Assembly (NCBI RefSeq): GCF_900626145.1
Contig: NZ_LR130816.1
Coordinates: 182,676-246,675 of the forward strand
DNA: 64,000 nucleotides
From: Intestinimonas timonensis
GTDB taxonomy: Bacteria; Bacillota; Clostridia; Oscillospirales; Oscillospiraceae
Reading direction: 5' to 3'
The notes beneath the pieces are model-generated. The model was not told the origin of the DNA, searched no databases, and worked only from the letters and a program-made list of their open reading frames with translations. Positions within the stretch are counted from its first letter, which is position 1, and every line of letters starts with the position of its first letter. Of this stretch, positions 23,226 through 31,346 are shown piece by piece. Made by a program: the position numbers and the translations under genes.

Positions 23226-25151
23226 ATGCGCGATGGTTTTGTGAAAGTCGCCGCCGGCACCCCGTCCATCCGGGTGGCCGACTGCCGTTATAACGCCGAA
23301 CAGATCTTCACCCTCATGCGGGAGGCCGCCAAGCAGGGGGTGAAGGTCCTGGCGCTCCCCGAGCTGTGCCTTACCGGCTATACCTGCGGGGACCTTTTCC
23401 TCCAGCCCACCCTGCTCCGGGGCGCTGAGGAAGGGCTCCAGACCATCCTGGAGGCCACCAAGAACCTGGACATGGTCACCGCCATTGGCCTGCCCGTCCG
23501 GAACCCCTGGGACGGTAAGCTCTACAACTGCGCCGCCGTCATCCACAAAGGGGAGATCCTGGGCCTGGTGCCCAAGACCCACCTGCCCAACTACGGCGAG
23601 TTCTATGAGCAGCGCTGGTTCGCCTCCGGCGCCGGAACGGAGGTTACCTTCCCCCTGTGCGGTCAGGAGGTCTGCCTGTCGGACGGCCACCTTTTCTTCT
23701 GCACCCAGCTTCCCCAGCTGGTCATCGGCGTGGAGATCTGCGAGGACCTGTGGGCGCCGGAGCCCCCCTCTATCCGGGCGGCCCGGGCGGGCGCCACCCT
23801 CATCCTCAACCTCTCCGCCTCCAATGAGACGGTGGGCAAGGCCGGCTACCGCCGCTCCCTGGTGTGCGGCCAGTCGGGCCGCCTGCTGTGCGGCTACGTC
23901 TACGCCGACGCCGGAGAGGGTGAATCCTCCACCGACCTGGTCTTTGGCGGCCACAATATGATCGCCGAGAACGGCGTTCTCCTCTCCGAGCGGCGCTTCG
24001 GCACCGGCCTCACCGTCAGCGAGATCGACGTGGACCGTCTGTGCGCCGAGCGGCAGCGGCTGGGTACCTTCCAGCCCCTGGAGGAGCAGGAGAGCCTGTG
24101 GCGGATCGGCTTTGACCTGGACCTCAGCGACACCCACCTGACCCGGCCCGTCTCCCCCACCCCCTTCGTCCCTGAGGACAAGGCCGACCGGGCGGAGCGG
24201 TGCAACGAGATTTTGTACGTGGCCGCCCTGGGCCTCAAGAAGCGGCTGGAGCACACCAATGCCAAGACGGCGGTGGTGGGCCTCTCCGGCGGCCTGGACT
24301 CCACCCTGGCCGTCCTCATCACGGCGGTGGCTATGCAGATGTTGGACCGCCCCGCCACCGACATCATCGCCGTCACCATGCCCTGCTTCGGCACCACCGA
24401 CCGCACCAAGTCCAACGCCGTACTGCTGGCCGAGCGGCTTGGCTGTACCCTCAAGACCATCGACATCGGTGAGGCGGTGAAGCAGCACTTTAGGGACATC
24501 GGCCAGTCCATGTCTGACCACGACGTCACCTTTGAAAACGGCCAGGCCCGGGAGCGGACCCAGGTCCTCATGGACATCGCCAACCAGACCGGCGGCCTGG
24601 TCATCGGCACCGGCGACCTCTCCGAGCTGGCCCTGGGTTGGTGCACCTACAACGGCGACCACATGAGCAACTACGCCGTCAACGCCGGCATCCCTAAGAC
24701 CCTGGTGCGCCATCTGGTGAGTTTCATCAGCGACGACAAGGAGCAGGAGGACCCCCAGCTCTCCGGCGTCCTCTCCGACATTCTGGACACCCCCGTCTCC
24801 CCGGAGCTCCTCCCCGCCATCGAGGGCCAGATCGCCCAGAAGACCGAGGACCTGGTGGGCCCCTACGAGCTCCACGACTTCTTCCTCTACTATGCCGTCC
24901 GCTGGGCCTTCCCGCCCCGGAAGGTGCTGCGCCTGGCCGAGTACGCCTTCGGCCGGACCTACGACCGGGCCACCATCCTCAAGTGGGAGCGCACCTTCTA
25001 CCGGCGCTTCTTCTCCCAGCAGTTCAAGCGCTCCTGCCTCCCCGACGGCCCCAAGGTGGGCTCTGTGGCCCTGTCGCCTCGCGGCGACTGGCGCATGCCG
25101 TCTGATGCAGTGGCCTCCCTCTGGCTGGAGGAGCTGGAGGGCCTGGAATAA
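23226..25151 (+). CDS. nadE: Glutamine-dependent NAD+ synthetase
   Basis: 641 residues. The N-terminal carbon-nitrogen hydrolase domain ([16 protein letters not shown] with catalytic Glu, [14 protein letters not shown] with Lys, [11 protein letters not shown] with Cys) releases ammonia from glutamine; the C-terminal synthetase domain has [15 protein letters not shown] (PP-loop) and [19 protein letters not shown]. Catalyses the last step of NAD+ synthesis. ATG at 23226 chosen because AGGAGG is 8 bases upstream; the ATG two codons earlier is only 2 bases from it. Monocistronic. Confidence 0.96.
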   Translation: MRDGFVKVAAGTPSIRVADCRYNAEQIFTLMREAAKQGVKVLALPELCLTGYTCGDLFLQPTLLRGAEEGLQTILEATKNLDMVTAIGLPVRNPWDGKLYNCAAVIHKGEILGLVPKTHLPNYGEFYEQRWFASGAGTEVTFPLCGQEVCLSDGHLFFCTQLPQLVIGVEICEDLWAPEPPSIRAARAGATLILNLSASNETVGKAGYRRSLVCGQSGRLLCGYVYADAGEGESSTDLVFGGHNMIAENGVLLSERRFGTGLTVSEIDVDRLCAERQRLGTFQPLEEQESLWRIGFDLDLSDTHLTRPVSPTPFVPEDKADRAERCNEILYVAALGLKKRLEHTNAKTAVVGLSGGLDSTLAVLITAVAMQMLDRPATDIIAVTMPCFGTTDRTKSNAVLLAERLGCTLKTIDIGEAVKQHFRDIGQSMSDHDVTFENGQARERTQVLMDIANQTGGLVIGTGDLSELALGWCTYNGDHMSNYAVNAGIPKTLVRHLVSFISDDKEQEDPQLSGVLSDILDTPVSPELLPAIEGQIAQKTEDLVGPYELHDFFLYYAVRWAFPPRKVLRLAEYAFGRTYDRATILKWERTFYRRFFSQQFKRSCLPDGPKVGSVALSPRGDWRMPSDAVASLWLEELEGLE

Positions 25152-25166
25152 ACACCATATATCCCC

Positions 25167-25206
25167 AAAATCCGCCTGTGGGCCCAGCCCACGGGCGGAT
25201 TTTTTT
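25167..25206 (+). terminator. Terminator after nadE
   Basis: AAAATCCGCC...GGGCGGATTTTTTT with an inner GTGGGC/GCCCAC stem. Confidence 0.85.
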
Positions 25207-25361
25207 GCCTATTTCTCAAAATTCGTGTGGGGCGGACGTTTGTCCATTCATAAAATAGTCATATTTATATGCTAGAATGATATTTAATACACTAATCATT
25301 CAGATCCCTATACGACAACTACCGCCGCCCCTCCCGGGGCCTCCGCAGAGAAAGGAGCGCG

Positions 25362-26729
25362 ATGCCAATGGCCAGCTACCACTACAGTGACGTGACCCCC
25401 GAGATCCAGGCCCACGCCGCCAGGAGCCTGGAAAACTGTCAGATCGACCCAGAAGATTACCGCCGCTACGACGTCAAACGGGGTCTCCGTGACCTGGACG
25501 GCAAGGGCGTGCTGGCCGGACTCACCGAGGTCTCCGACATCATCTCCAAAAAGGTGGTGGACGGGGTGGAGGTCCCCTGCGAGGGCGAGCTCTACTTCCG
25601 GGGCTACAACATCGAGGACCTGGTGGGCTCCGCCCTGCGGGAAAAGCGCTTTGGCTTTGAGGAGACGGCCTACCTCCTCATGTTCGGCCAGCTGCCCACC
25701 CGCTCGGAGCTGGAGGACTTCACCCAGCTCCTCTCCTCCTACCGGACCCTCCCCAAGAACTTCGTCCGGGACGTGATTTTAAAATCCCCCAGCAGCGACA
25801 TGATGAACTCCCTGGCCAAGTGCGTCCTCTCCATCGCCTCCTACGACGACAAGACCGACGACATCAGCCTGCCCAACGTGGCCCGGCAGTGCATCCAGCT
25901 CATCGCCACCTTCCCCCTCTATGCCGTCTACTCCTACCAGGCCTACACCTACAAGGAGGGCAACTCCCTCTTCATCCACGCCCCCCGGCCGGAGCTCTCC
26001 ACCGCGGAGAACATCCTCACCCTCCTGCGGGCCGACTCCTCCTATTCCTTCTGGGAGGCCCACATTCTGGACATCTGCCTCATGCTCCACGCCGAGCACG
26101 GCGGCGGCAACAACTCCACCTTTACCACCCACGTGGTCACCTCCTCGGGCACCGACACCTACTCCTGCATGGCCGCCGCCCTGGCCTCCCTCAAGGGCCC
26201 CAAGCACGGCGGCGCCAACATCAAGGTCATCCAGATGTTCGAGGACATGAAGAAGGAGGTCCGGGACTGGACCGACGAGGAGGAGATCTCCGCCTATCTG
26301 AAGGCCCTCCTCCACGGGGAGGCCTTCGACAAGGCGGGACTCATCTACGGCATGGGCCACGCCGTCTACTCCCTCTCCGACCCCCGGGCCAACATCCTCC
26401 GCCGGTTCGTGGAGACCCTCTCCCGGGAGAAGGGCCGCACCGACGAGTACGACCTCTACGCCCGGGTGGAGCGGCTGGCCCCCCAGATCATTGCCCATGA
26501 GCGGAAGATCTACAAGGGCGTGGCCGCCAACGTGGACTTCTACTCCGGCTTCGTCTACCACATGCTGGACCTCCCCCTGGAGCTCTATACCCCCCTCTTT
26601 GCCATGGCCCGCATCGCCGGCTGGAGCGCTCACCGCATCGAGGAGCTCATCAACATGGGCAAGATCATTCGCCCCGCCTACAAATATGTGGGCACCCATC
26701 GGGATTACACCCCCCTGGACCAAAGATGA
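25362..26729 (+). CDS. Citrate synthase
   Basis: 455 residues, longer at the N-terminus than E. coli GltA, as in many clostridial type enzymes. It contains LHAEHGGGNNSTFTTHV (substrate His), LKGPKHGGANIKV, and YGMGHAVYSLSDPRANIL with the second active-site His, ending in RPAYKYVGTHRDYTPLDQR. Condenses acetyl-CoA with oxaloacetate, probably for glutamate synthesis in this anaerobe. AGAAAGGAG precedes the ATG. A methylcitrate activity cannot be excluded. Confidence 0.93.
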   Translation: MPMASYHYSDVTPEIQAHAARSLENCQIDPEDYRRYDVKRGLRDLDGKGVLAGLTEVSDIISKKVVDGVEVPCEGELYFRGYNIEDLVGSALREKRFGFEETAYLLMFGQLPTRSELEDFTQLLSSYRTLPKNFVRDVILKSPSSDMMNSLAKCVLSIASYDDKTDDISLPNVARQCIQLIATFPLYAVYSYQAYTYKEGNSLFIHAPRPELSTAENILTLLRADSSYSFWEAHILDICLMLHAEHGGGNNSTFTTHVVTSSGTDTYSCMAAALASLKGPKHGGANIKVIQMFEDMKKEVRDWTDEEEISAYLKALLHGEAFDKAGLIYGMGHAVYSLSDPRANILRRFVETLSREKGRTDEYDLYARVERLAPQIIAHERKIYKGVAANVDFYSGFVYHMLDLPLELYTPLFAMARIAGWSAHRIEELINMGKIIRPAYKYVGTHRDYTPLDQR

Positions 26730-26734
26730 CATAC

Positions 26735-26765
26735 AAGGCCCGGAGCGCTCCGCGCTCCGGGCCTT
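26735..26765 (+). terminator. Hairpin after the citrate synthase gene
   Basis: AAGGCCCGGAGCGC / GCGCTCCGGGCCTT, 14-bp perfect stem; T run is short, so a weak terminator. Confidence 0.6.
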
Positions 26766-26849
26766 GGCAATTGTCCGTTGTCAATTTCCGCCCCAGGCGG
26801 TATAATGAATGGGACAAGCACCATGTGTGCGCAAGTAAGGAGGAGCGCT

Positions 26850-27473
26850 ATGGATTACGAGACCCAAAGACGGCTCATGTGCGAGCTGGGCCGCAGACTG
26901 TGGGAACGGGGCTGGGTGGCCGCCAACGACGGCAACTTCAGCCGGAGACTGGGAGAAGGCCTCTTTTTGGTGACCCCCGCCGGGGTGAGCAAGGGCTTCC
27001 TCACCACAGACATGCTGCTGGTGGTGGACAGCCAGGGCCGGATGACCGAACCGTCCTCCTACCGCCCCTCCTCGGAGACCCCCCTGCACCTGGCCTGCTA
27101 CCGGGTCCGCCCCGATGTGGGCGGCGTATGTCATGCCCATCCCCCCGCCGCCACCGCCTTCGCCTGCGCCCACATGGGCCTGGAGGAGCCCCTGCTGGGT
27201 GAGGCCGTCATGTCTCTGGGCCCGGTACCCTGCGCCCCCTACGGCCGCACCGGCACCGCTGAGCTGCCCGCCGCTGCCGCTCCCCTCATGGCCGACCATG
27301 ACGCCATCCTCCTGGCCAACCACGGCGCCCTCACCATGGGCCCCGACCTGGAGCGGGCCTACTGGCGGATGGAGACCCTGGAGCACACCGCCCAGATCCA
27401 CCTCAACGTCCGGCTGCTGGGGGGCGGCGTGCCCCTGACCCAGGAGCAGGCCGCCGCGCTGAGAGGGGGCTGA
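26850..27473 (+). CDS. Class II aldolase/adducin-family protein (fuculose-phosphate aldolase-like)
   Basis: 207 residues. Motifs: ANDGNFSRRL, TPAGVSKGF, SSETPLHLACY with the catalytic Glu, CHAHPPAATAFA with two zinc-binding His, and LLANHGALTMGPDL with the third His. The family splits sugar-1-phosphates such as L-fuculose-1-P; the exact substrate cannot be read from sequence. Start at MDYETQ because AAGGAGG lies upstream. Six bases separate it from the YcxB-like gene. Confidence 0.88.
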   Translation: MDYETQRRLMCELGRRLWERGWVAANDGNFSRRLGEGLFLVTPAGVSKGFLTTDMLLVVDSQGRMTEPSSYRPSSETPLHLACYRVRPDVGGVCHAHPPAATAFACAHMGLEEPLLGEAVMSLGPVPCAPYGRTGTAELPAAAAPLMADHDAILLANHGALTMGPDLERAYWRMETLEHTAQIHLNVRLLGGGVPLTQEQAAALRGG

Positions 27474-27478
27474 CGACC

Positions 27479-28051
27479 ATGGAACCGCTCTTTCAGGTGG
27501 AGACCGCCCATGACGCCGACGCCTACGGCAACATGGTGACCGTCCACTATATGCTCCATGAGAAAAATCCCATCTGGGCCCTGTATATCCTGGCCGTGGT
27601 GGTGGCTGTGGCCATCTGGTGGCTGGCTGCCGCCGGGAACTACACCAGCCTGAGCGCCCTGGGCACCGGTATCTTCTGCCTGGCCTTCTTCCTGCTGGGG
27701 GTGCCCTATGTGGACCGCTTTGCCGCTCAGCGGGTGTGCCGCCGGATGGAAAAGCAGGTAGTGAAGGCCGCCCGGAAAAACGGCGCCTACGGCAAGCCCA
27801 TCCGCTACCGCTTCTTTGACGATCACCTGGACTCCGCCGACAGCGCCGGCTCCACCGAGACCCCCTATGACCAGATCACCGACCTGGTGGAGACCGCCGG
27901 CTACCTGCTGGTCTTTCTGAAAAGCGGCCAGTGCGTCCTGGCCCGGAAGAAGGACTTTACCCTGGGAGACCCCGCCGCCCTCTTCCCCCTGCTGGAGCAG
28001 CGCAGCGGCAAGACCCCGCGCACCTTCCAGATGCCCCGCCGGGGCCGCTGA
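27479..28051 (+). CDS. YcxB-like membrane protein
   Basis: 190 residues: two adjacent membrane helices (IWALYILAVVVAVAIWWLAA, LGTGIFCLAFFLLGVPYV) and a cytosolic C-terminal domain with YDQITDLVETAGYLLVFLKSGQCVLARKKDFTLGD (in two pieces here: YDQITDLVETAGYLLVFL and ARKKDFTLGD), the YcxB pattern. Function unknown. Likely co-transcribed with the aldolase gene. Confidence 0.8.
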   Translation: MEPLFQVETAHDADAYGNMVTVHYMLHEKNPIWALYILAVVVAVAIWWLAAAGNYTSLSALGTGIFCLAFFLLGVPYVDRFAAQRVCRRMEKQVVKAARKNGAYGKPIRYRFFDDHLDSADSAGSTETPYDQITDLVETAGYLLVFLKSGQCVLARKKDFTLGDPAALFPLLEQRSGKTPRTFQMPRRGR

Positions 28052-28063
28052 AAAAATCCCCTC

Positions 28064-28092
28064 TTGCATGACGGGCGGGTTTCTGGTATACT
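28064..28092 (+). promoter_or_regulatory. Promoter of a short intergenic transcript
   Basis: TTGCAT, 17 bases, TATACT, directly after the YcxB-like gene. Confidence 0.6.
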
Positions 28093-28098
28093 GGTCCC

Positions 28099-28214
28099 AT
28101 TCTATGGAAAGAAAGGGTCTGGTGAGTCCCTGTGGACCAACCTCCGCCTAGTCAGATAACCAAACCGTTTTTAAAGGGCAGCCTTAGCCTCAGGGCGTAG
28201 GGCTGTCCTTTTGC
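28099..28214 (+). ncRNA. Candidate small RNA or leader of about 115 nt
   Basis: The stretch between the promoter at 28064-28092 and a terminator at 28173-28214 has no open frame of note. It has a GGGTC...GGACC stem and unpaired-looking CCTCCGCC, which could pair with ribosome binding sites. The terminator ends 75 bases before the next gene, so it could be a free small RNA or an attenuated leader. I do not recognise a known family. Confidence 0.45.
28173..28214 (+). terminator. Terminator of the intergenic transcript
   Basis: AAAGGGCAGCC (28173-28183) pairs along 11 bases with GGCTGTCCTTT (28201-28211), followed by TTTG. Confidence 0.7.
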
Positions 28215-28288
28215 GCGCATTTTTCACCTTCTCCTTCTTTTCATAGGCATACATCCAAATTAAGAAGAAAGTTGAGTTGATCGTCCGA

Positions 28289-29557
28289 ATGGACCCCCAA
28301 AGTATCACAATGATCGTGGCCTTGTTTCTGATGGTGGCGTTTTCCGCCTACTTCTCCGCTACCGAGACCGCCTTTACCTCCCTCAACCGCATCCGCCTGA
28401 AGAGCAAGGCCGACGCCGGCGACCGCCGGGCCGCCCGCACCCTGGCTCTGGCGGAGGACTATGACCGGCTGCTGTCCACCATCCTCATTGGCAACAACAT
28501 CGTGAACATCTCCGCCTCCACCCTGGGCACCGTCCTCTTCACCAAGCACGTGGGCACGGCCTACGGCCCCGCGGTGTCCACCATCGTGCTCACCGTGATC
28601 ATCCTGATCTTTGGCGAGATCTCCCCCAAGAGTCTGGCCAAGGAGCAGCCCGAGGCCTTTGCCATGTTCTCCGCCCCCATTCTGCGGCTGCTGATGATGA
28701 TCCTCCGCCCCCTGAACTTCCTCTTCGCCCAGTGGAAGCGGCTGCTCAGCCTGATCTTCCGCAGCAGCAGTGACAGCGGCATCACCGAGGAGGAGCTCAT
28801 CACCATGGTGGACCAGGCCGAGACCGAGGGCGGTCTGGACCAGGACGAGAGCGAGCTCATCCGCTCCGCCATCGAGTTCGGCGACCTGGAGGTGGATGAG
28901 ATCCTCACCCCCCGGGTGGACATCGTGGCGGTGGAGGACACCGATACCATGGACGAGATCGCCAAGGCCTTTGCCGAGAGCGGCTATTCCCGGCTGCCGG
29001 TCTACCATGAGGACATCGACAACATCGTGGGCGTCATCCATGAGAAGGACTTCCACGCCGCCCGCTATCACGGCCACGACGACGTCTCCGCCATCGTCTC
29101 CACCGTGCTCTACACCACCGCCAACACCAAGATCTCCGACCTGCTGCGCATCCTCCAGAAGGCCAAGGCCCATATGGTCATCGTGGTGGACGAGTACGGC
29201 GGCACCGAGGGCCTGTGCACCATGGAGGACATCGTGGAGGAGCTGGTGGGCGAGATCTGGGATGAGCACGACGAGGTCATCGAGGAGTTCAAAAAGCAGC
29301 CCGACGGCAGCTACCTCATCTCCTGCAACGCCAACCTCACCGACCTCTACGACCTCTTCTCCATCAAGGGGGAGAGCGATTCCACCACCGTCTCCGGCTG
29401 GGTCATGGAGGAAGTGGGCCGGGTGCCCGAGGAGGGCGACCACTTCGTCTACGAAAACTTGGACGTCACCGTCACCAAGGTGGACCACCGCCGGGTGCTG
29501 GAGATCCGGGTGGTGGTCCTGGACCAGTCCCCGGACGAGGAAAAACCCGAAAAGTAA
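28289..29557 (+). CDS. CNNM/CorC-family (hemolysin-like) transporter protein
   Basis: 422 residues: N-terminal CNNM membrane domain (SAYFSATETAFTSLNRIRL), two CBS domains (ILTPRVDIVAVEDTDTMDEI, MVIVVDEYGGTEGLCTMEDI) and a C-terminal CorC/HlyC domain. The family is linked to Mg2+/Co2+ efflux; cytolytic activity is a historical label. Start uncertain: ATG at 28289 or a TTG at 28277 with a weak AGAAAG site. Confidence 0.88.
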   Translation: MDPQSITMIVALFLMVAFSAYFSATETAFTSLNRIRLKSKADAGDRRAARTLALAEDYDRLLSTILIGNNIVNISASTLGTVLFTKHVGTAYGPAVSTIVLTVIILIFGEISPKSLAKEQPEAFAMFSAPILRLLMMILRPLNFLFAQWKRLLSLIFRSSSDSGITEEELITMVDQAETEGGLDQDESELIRSAIEFGDLEVDEILTPRVDIVAVEDTDTMDEIAKAFAESGYSRLPVYHEDIDNIVGVIHEKDFHAARYHGHDDVSAIVSTVLYTTANTKISDLLRILQKAKAHMVIVVDEYGGTEGLCTMEDIVEELVGEIWDEHDEVIEEFKKQPDGSYLISCNANLTDLYDLFSIKGESDSTTVSGWVMEEVGRVPEEGDHFVYENLDVTVTKVDHRRVLEIRVVVLDQSPDEEKPEK

Positions 29558-29561
29558 AACG

Positions 29562-29596
29562 AAACCCCGGCGGTTCACGGAACCGCCGGGGTTTTT
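29562..29596. terminator. Bidirectional terminator between corC-like gene and pyrG
   Basis: AAACCCCGGCGGTT-CACGG-AACCGCCGGGGTTT then TTTT; shared by two convergent genes. Confidence 0.88.
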
Positions 29597-29604
29597 TGTA
29601 CCTG

Positions 29605-31215
29605 TTATGCCTTTGCCTGGGCCTTGGCCGCGGCCACAAAGGCCCGGAAAAGGGGGTGGGCCTTGTTGGGCCGGGACTTGAACTCCGGGTGGAACTGTAC
29701 GCCCACGAACCAGGGGTGGTCGGGGAGCTCAACCGCCTCCACCAGCCGGCCGTCCGGGGAGAGTCCGGCCAGCACCAGTCCCTTGGACGTAAGGGCCTCC
29801 CGGTAGTCGTTGTTAAACTCATACCGGTGCCGGTGCCGCTCGGAGATGTCCTGGACGCCGTAGGCCCGCCCGCAGGGGCCCTCTGGACTGGTGAGGTGAC
29901 AGGGATAGGCCCCCAGGCGCATGGTGCCGCCCTTGGCGGTGACTCCCACCTGGTCGGGCATGAGGTCGATGACGGGATAGGGGGTCTCCGGGTCCAACTC
30001 GCTGGAGTGGGCACCGGTGAGACCGGCGGCGTGGCGGGCGAACTCCACCACTGCCATCTGCATGCCCAGGCAGATGCCGAAGTAGGGCACCTTGTGCTCC
30101 CGGGCGTACTTCACGGCGGCGAGCATGCCGTCGATGCCCCGGCTGCCGAAGCCGCCGGGGACCAGCACGCCGTGGCAGCCCTCCAGCGCCTGGGCGGCAT
30201 TGTCGTCGGTGAGGGTCTCGGAGTCCACCCAGCGGAGGTCCACCTTCACGTCATTGACGATACCGGCGTGGGCCAGGGACTCCACCACGGAGAGGTAGGC
30301 GTCGTGGAGGCCCACGTACTTGCCCACCAGGGCGATCTCCACATGCTCCCTGGCCGCCTTCTCCCGCTCCACCAGGGCGGTCCACTCGATGAGGTCGGGG
30401 GGCGTGGCGGTGAGGCCCAGACGGCGGCACACCGCCCGGGCCAGGCCGGCCTCCTCCAGCATCAGGGGGACCTCGTAGAGGGAGGGGGCGGTCAGGTTCT
30501 CAATGACGTTCTCCGGGAGGATGTTGCAGAAGAGGGAGATCTTTTTCCGGATGTCGTCGGGGATGGGCCGGTCGGAGCGGCAGACGATGACGTCGGGCTG
30601 GATGCCCAGGCCCAGCAGCTCCTTGGCCGAGTGCTGGGTGGGCTTGCTCTTGAGCTCGTCGGAGCCGGGGATGGACACCACCAGGGAGACATGGATATAC
30701 ATGACATCCTGACGCCCCACCTCGGCCGCCACCTGCCGGATGGCCTCCAGGAAGGGCTGGGACTCGATGTCGCCCACAGTGCCGCCGATCTCGGTGATGA
30801 CCACGTCCACGTCGCCCCGGCGGCCCACCCGGTAGATCCGGTCCTTGATCTCGTCGGTGATGTGGGGGATGACCTGGACGGTGCCGCCCAGGTAGCCGCC
30901 TTCCCGCTCCCGGTTGAGGACGGTCCAGTAGACCTTGCCCGAGGTCACCGAGGAGTCCACCGTCAGGTACTCGTCGGTGAAGCGCTCATAGTGGCCCAGA
31001 TCCAGGTCGGTCTCGGCGCCGTCGTCGGTGACGAAGACCTCGCCGTGCTGGAAGGGGTTCATGGTCCCCGGGTCCACGTTCAGGTAGGGGTCGAACTTCT
31101 GGAGGGCCACCTTCAGCCCCCGCTGCTTGAGGAGCCGCCCCAGAGAGGCCGCCGTGATGCCCTTGCCCAGGCCGGAGACCACGCCGCCGGTGACGAAAAT
31201 ATACTTGACCGCCAT
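29605..31215 (-). CDS. pyrG: CTP synthase
   Basis: 536 residues. The N-terminal synthetase domain opens with [23 protein letters not shown] and has the CTP-inhibition/UTP region; the C-terminal class I glutaminase has [31 protein letters not shown] with the nucleophile Cys, and [10 protein letters not shown] with the His. Makes CTP from UTP, ATP and glutamine. GGAGG precedes the ATG. Monocistronic with its own promoter. No obvious pyrG attenuator (5' GGGC run) was noticed. Confidence 0.97.
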   Translation of the reverse strand: MAVKYIFVTGGVVSGLGKGITAASLGRLLKQRGLKVALQKFDPYLNVDPGTMNPFQHGEVFVTDDGAETDLDLGHYERFTDEYLTVDSSVTSGKVYWTVLNREREGGYLGGTVQVIPHITDEIKDRIYRVGRRGDVDVVITEIGGTVGDIESQPFLEAIRQVAAEVGRQDVMYIHVSLVVSIPGSDELKSKPTQHSAKELLGLGIQPDVIVCRSDRPIPDDIRKKISLFCNILPENVIENLTAPSLYEVPLMLEEAGLARAVCRRLGLTATPPDLIEWTALVEREKAAREHVEIALVGKYVGLHDAYLSVVESLAHAGIVNDVKVDLRWVDSETLTDDNAAQALEGCHGVLVPGGFGSRGIDGMLAAVKYAREHKVPYFGICLGMQMAVVEFARHAAGLTGAHSSELDPETPYPVIDLMPDQVGVTAKGGTMRLGAYPCHLTSPEGPCGRAYGVQDISERHRHRYEFNNDYREALTSKGLVLAGLSPDGRLVEAVELPDHPWFVGVQFHPEFKSRPNKAHPLFRAFVAAAKAQAKA

Positions 31216-31287
31216 ATTACATTCCTCCCATCAGTTGATGGGACGCCATTGCCCCGGGACCCCGTTGCCCCATAAAAAATCCTTTCT

Positions 31288-31316
31288 ATTTTATGCGTGT
31301 GGGAGAGGCCCGTCAA
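31288..31316 (-). promoter_or_regulatory. Promoter of pyrG
   Basis: Minus strand TTGACG, 17 bases, TAAAAT. Confidence 0.7.
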
Positions 31317-31346
31317 GAGGTTTGAAAAAAACGGCGGTGTTTTTTC

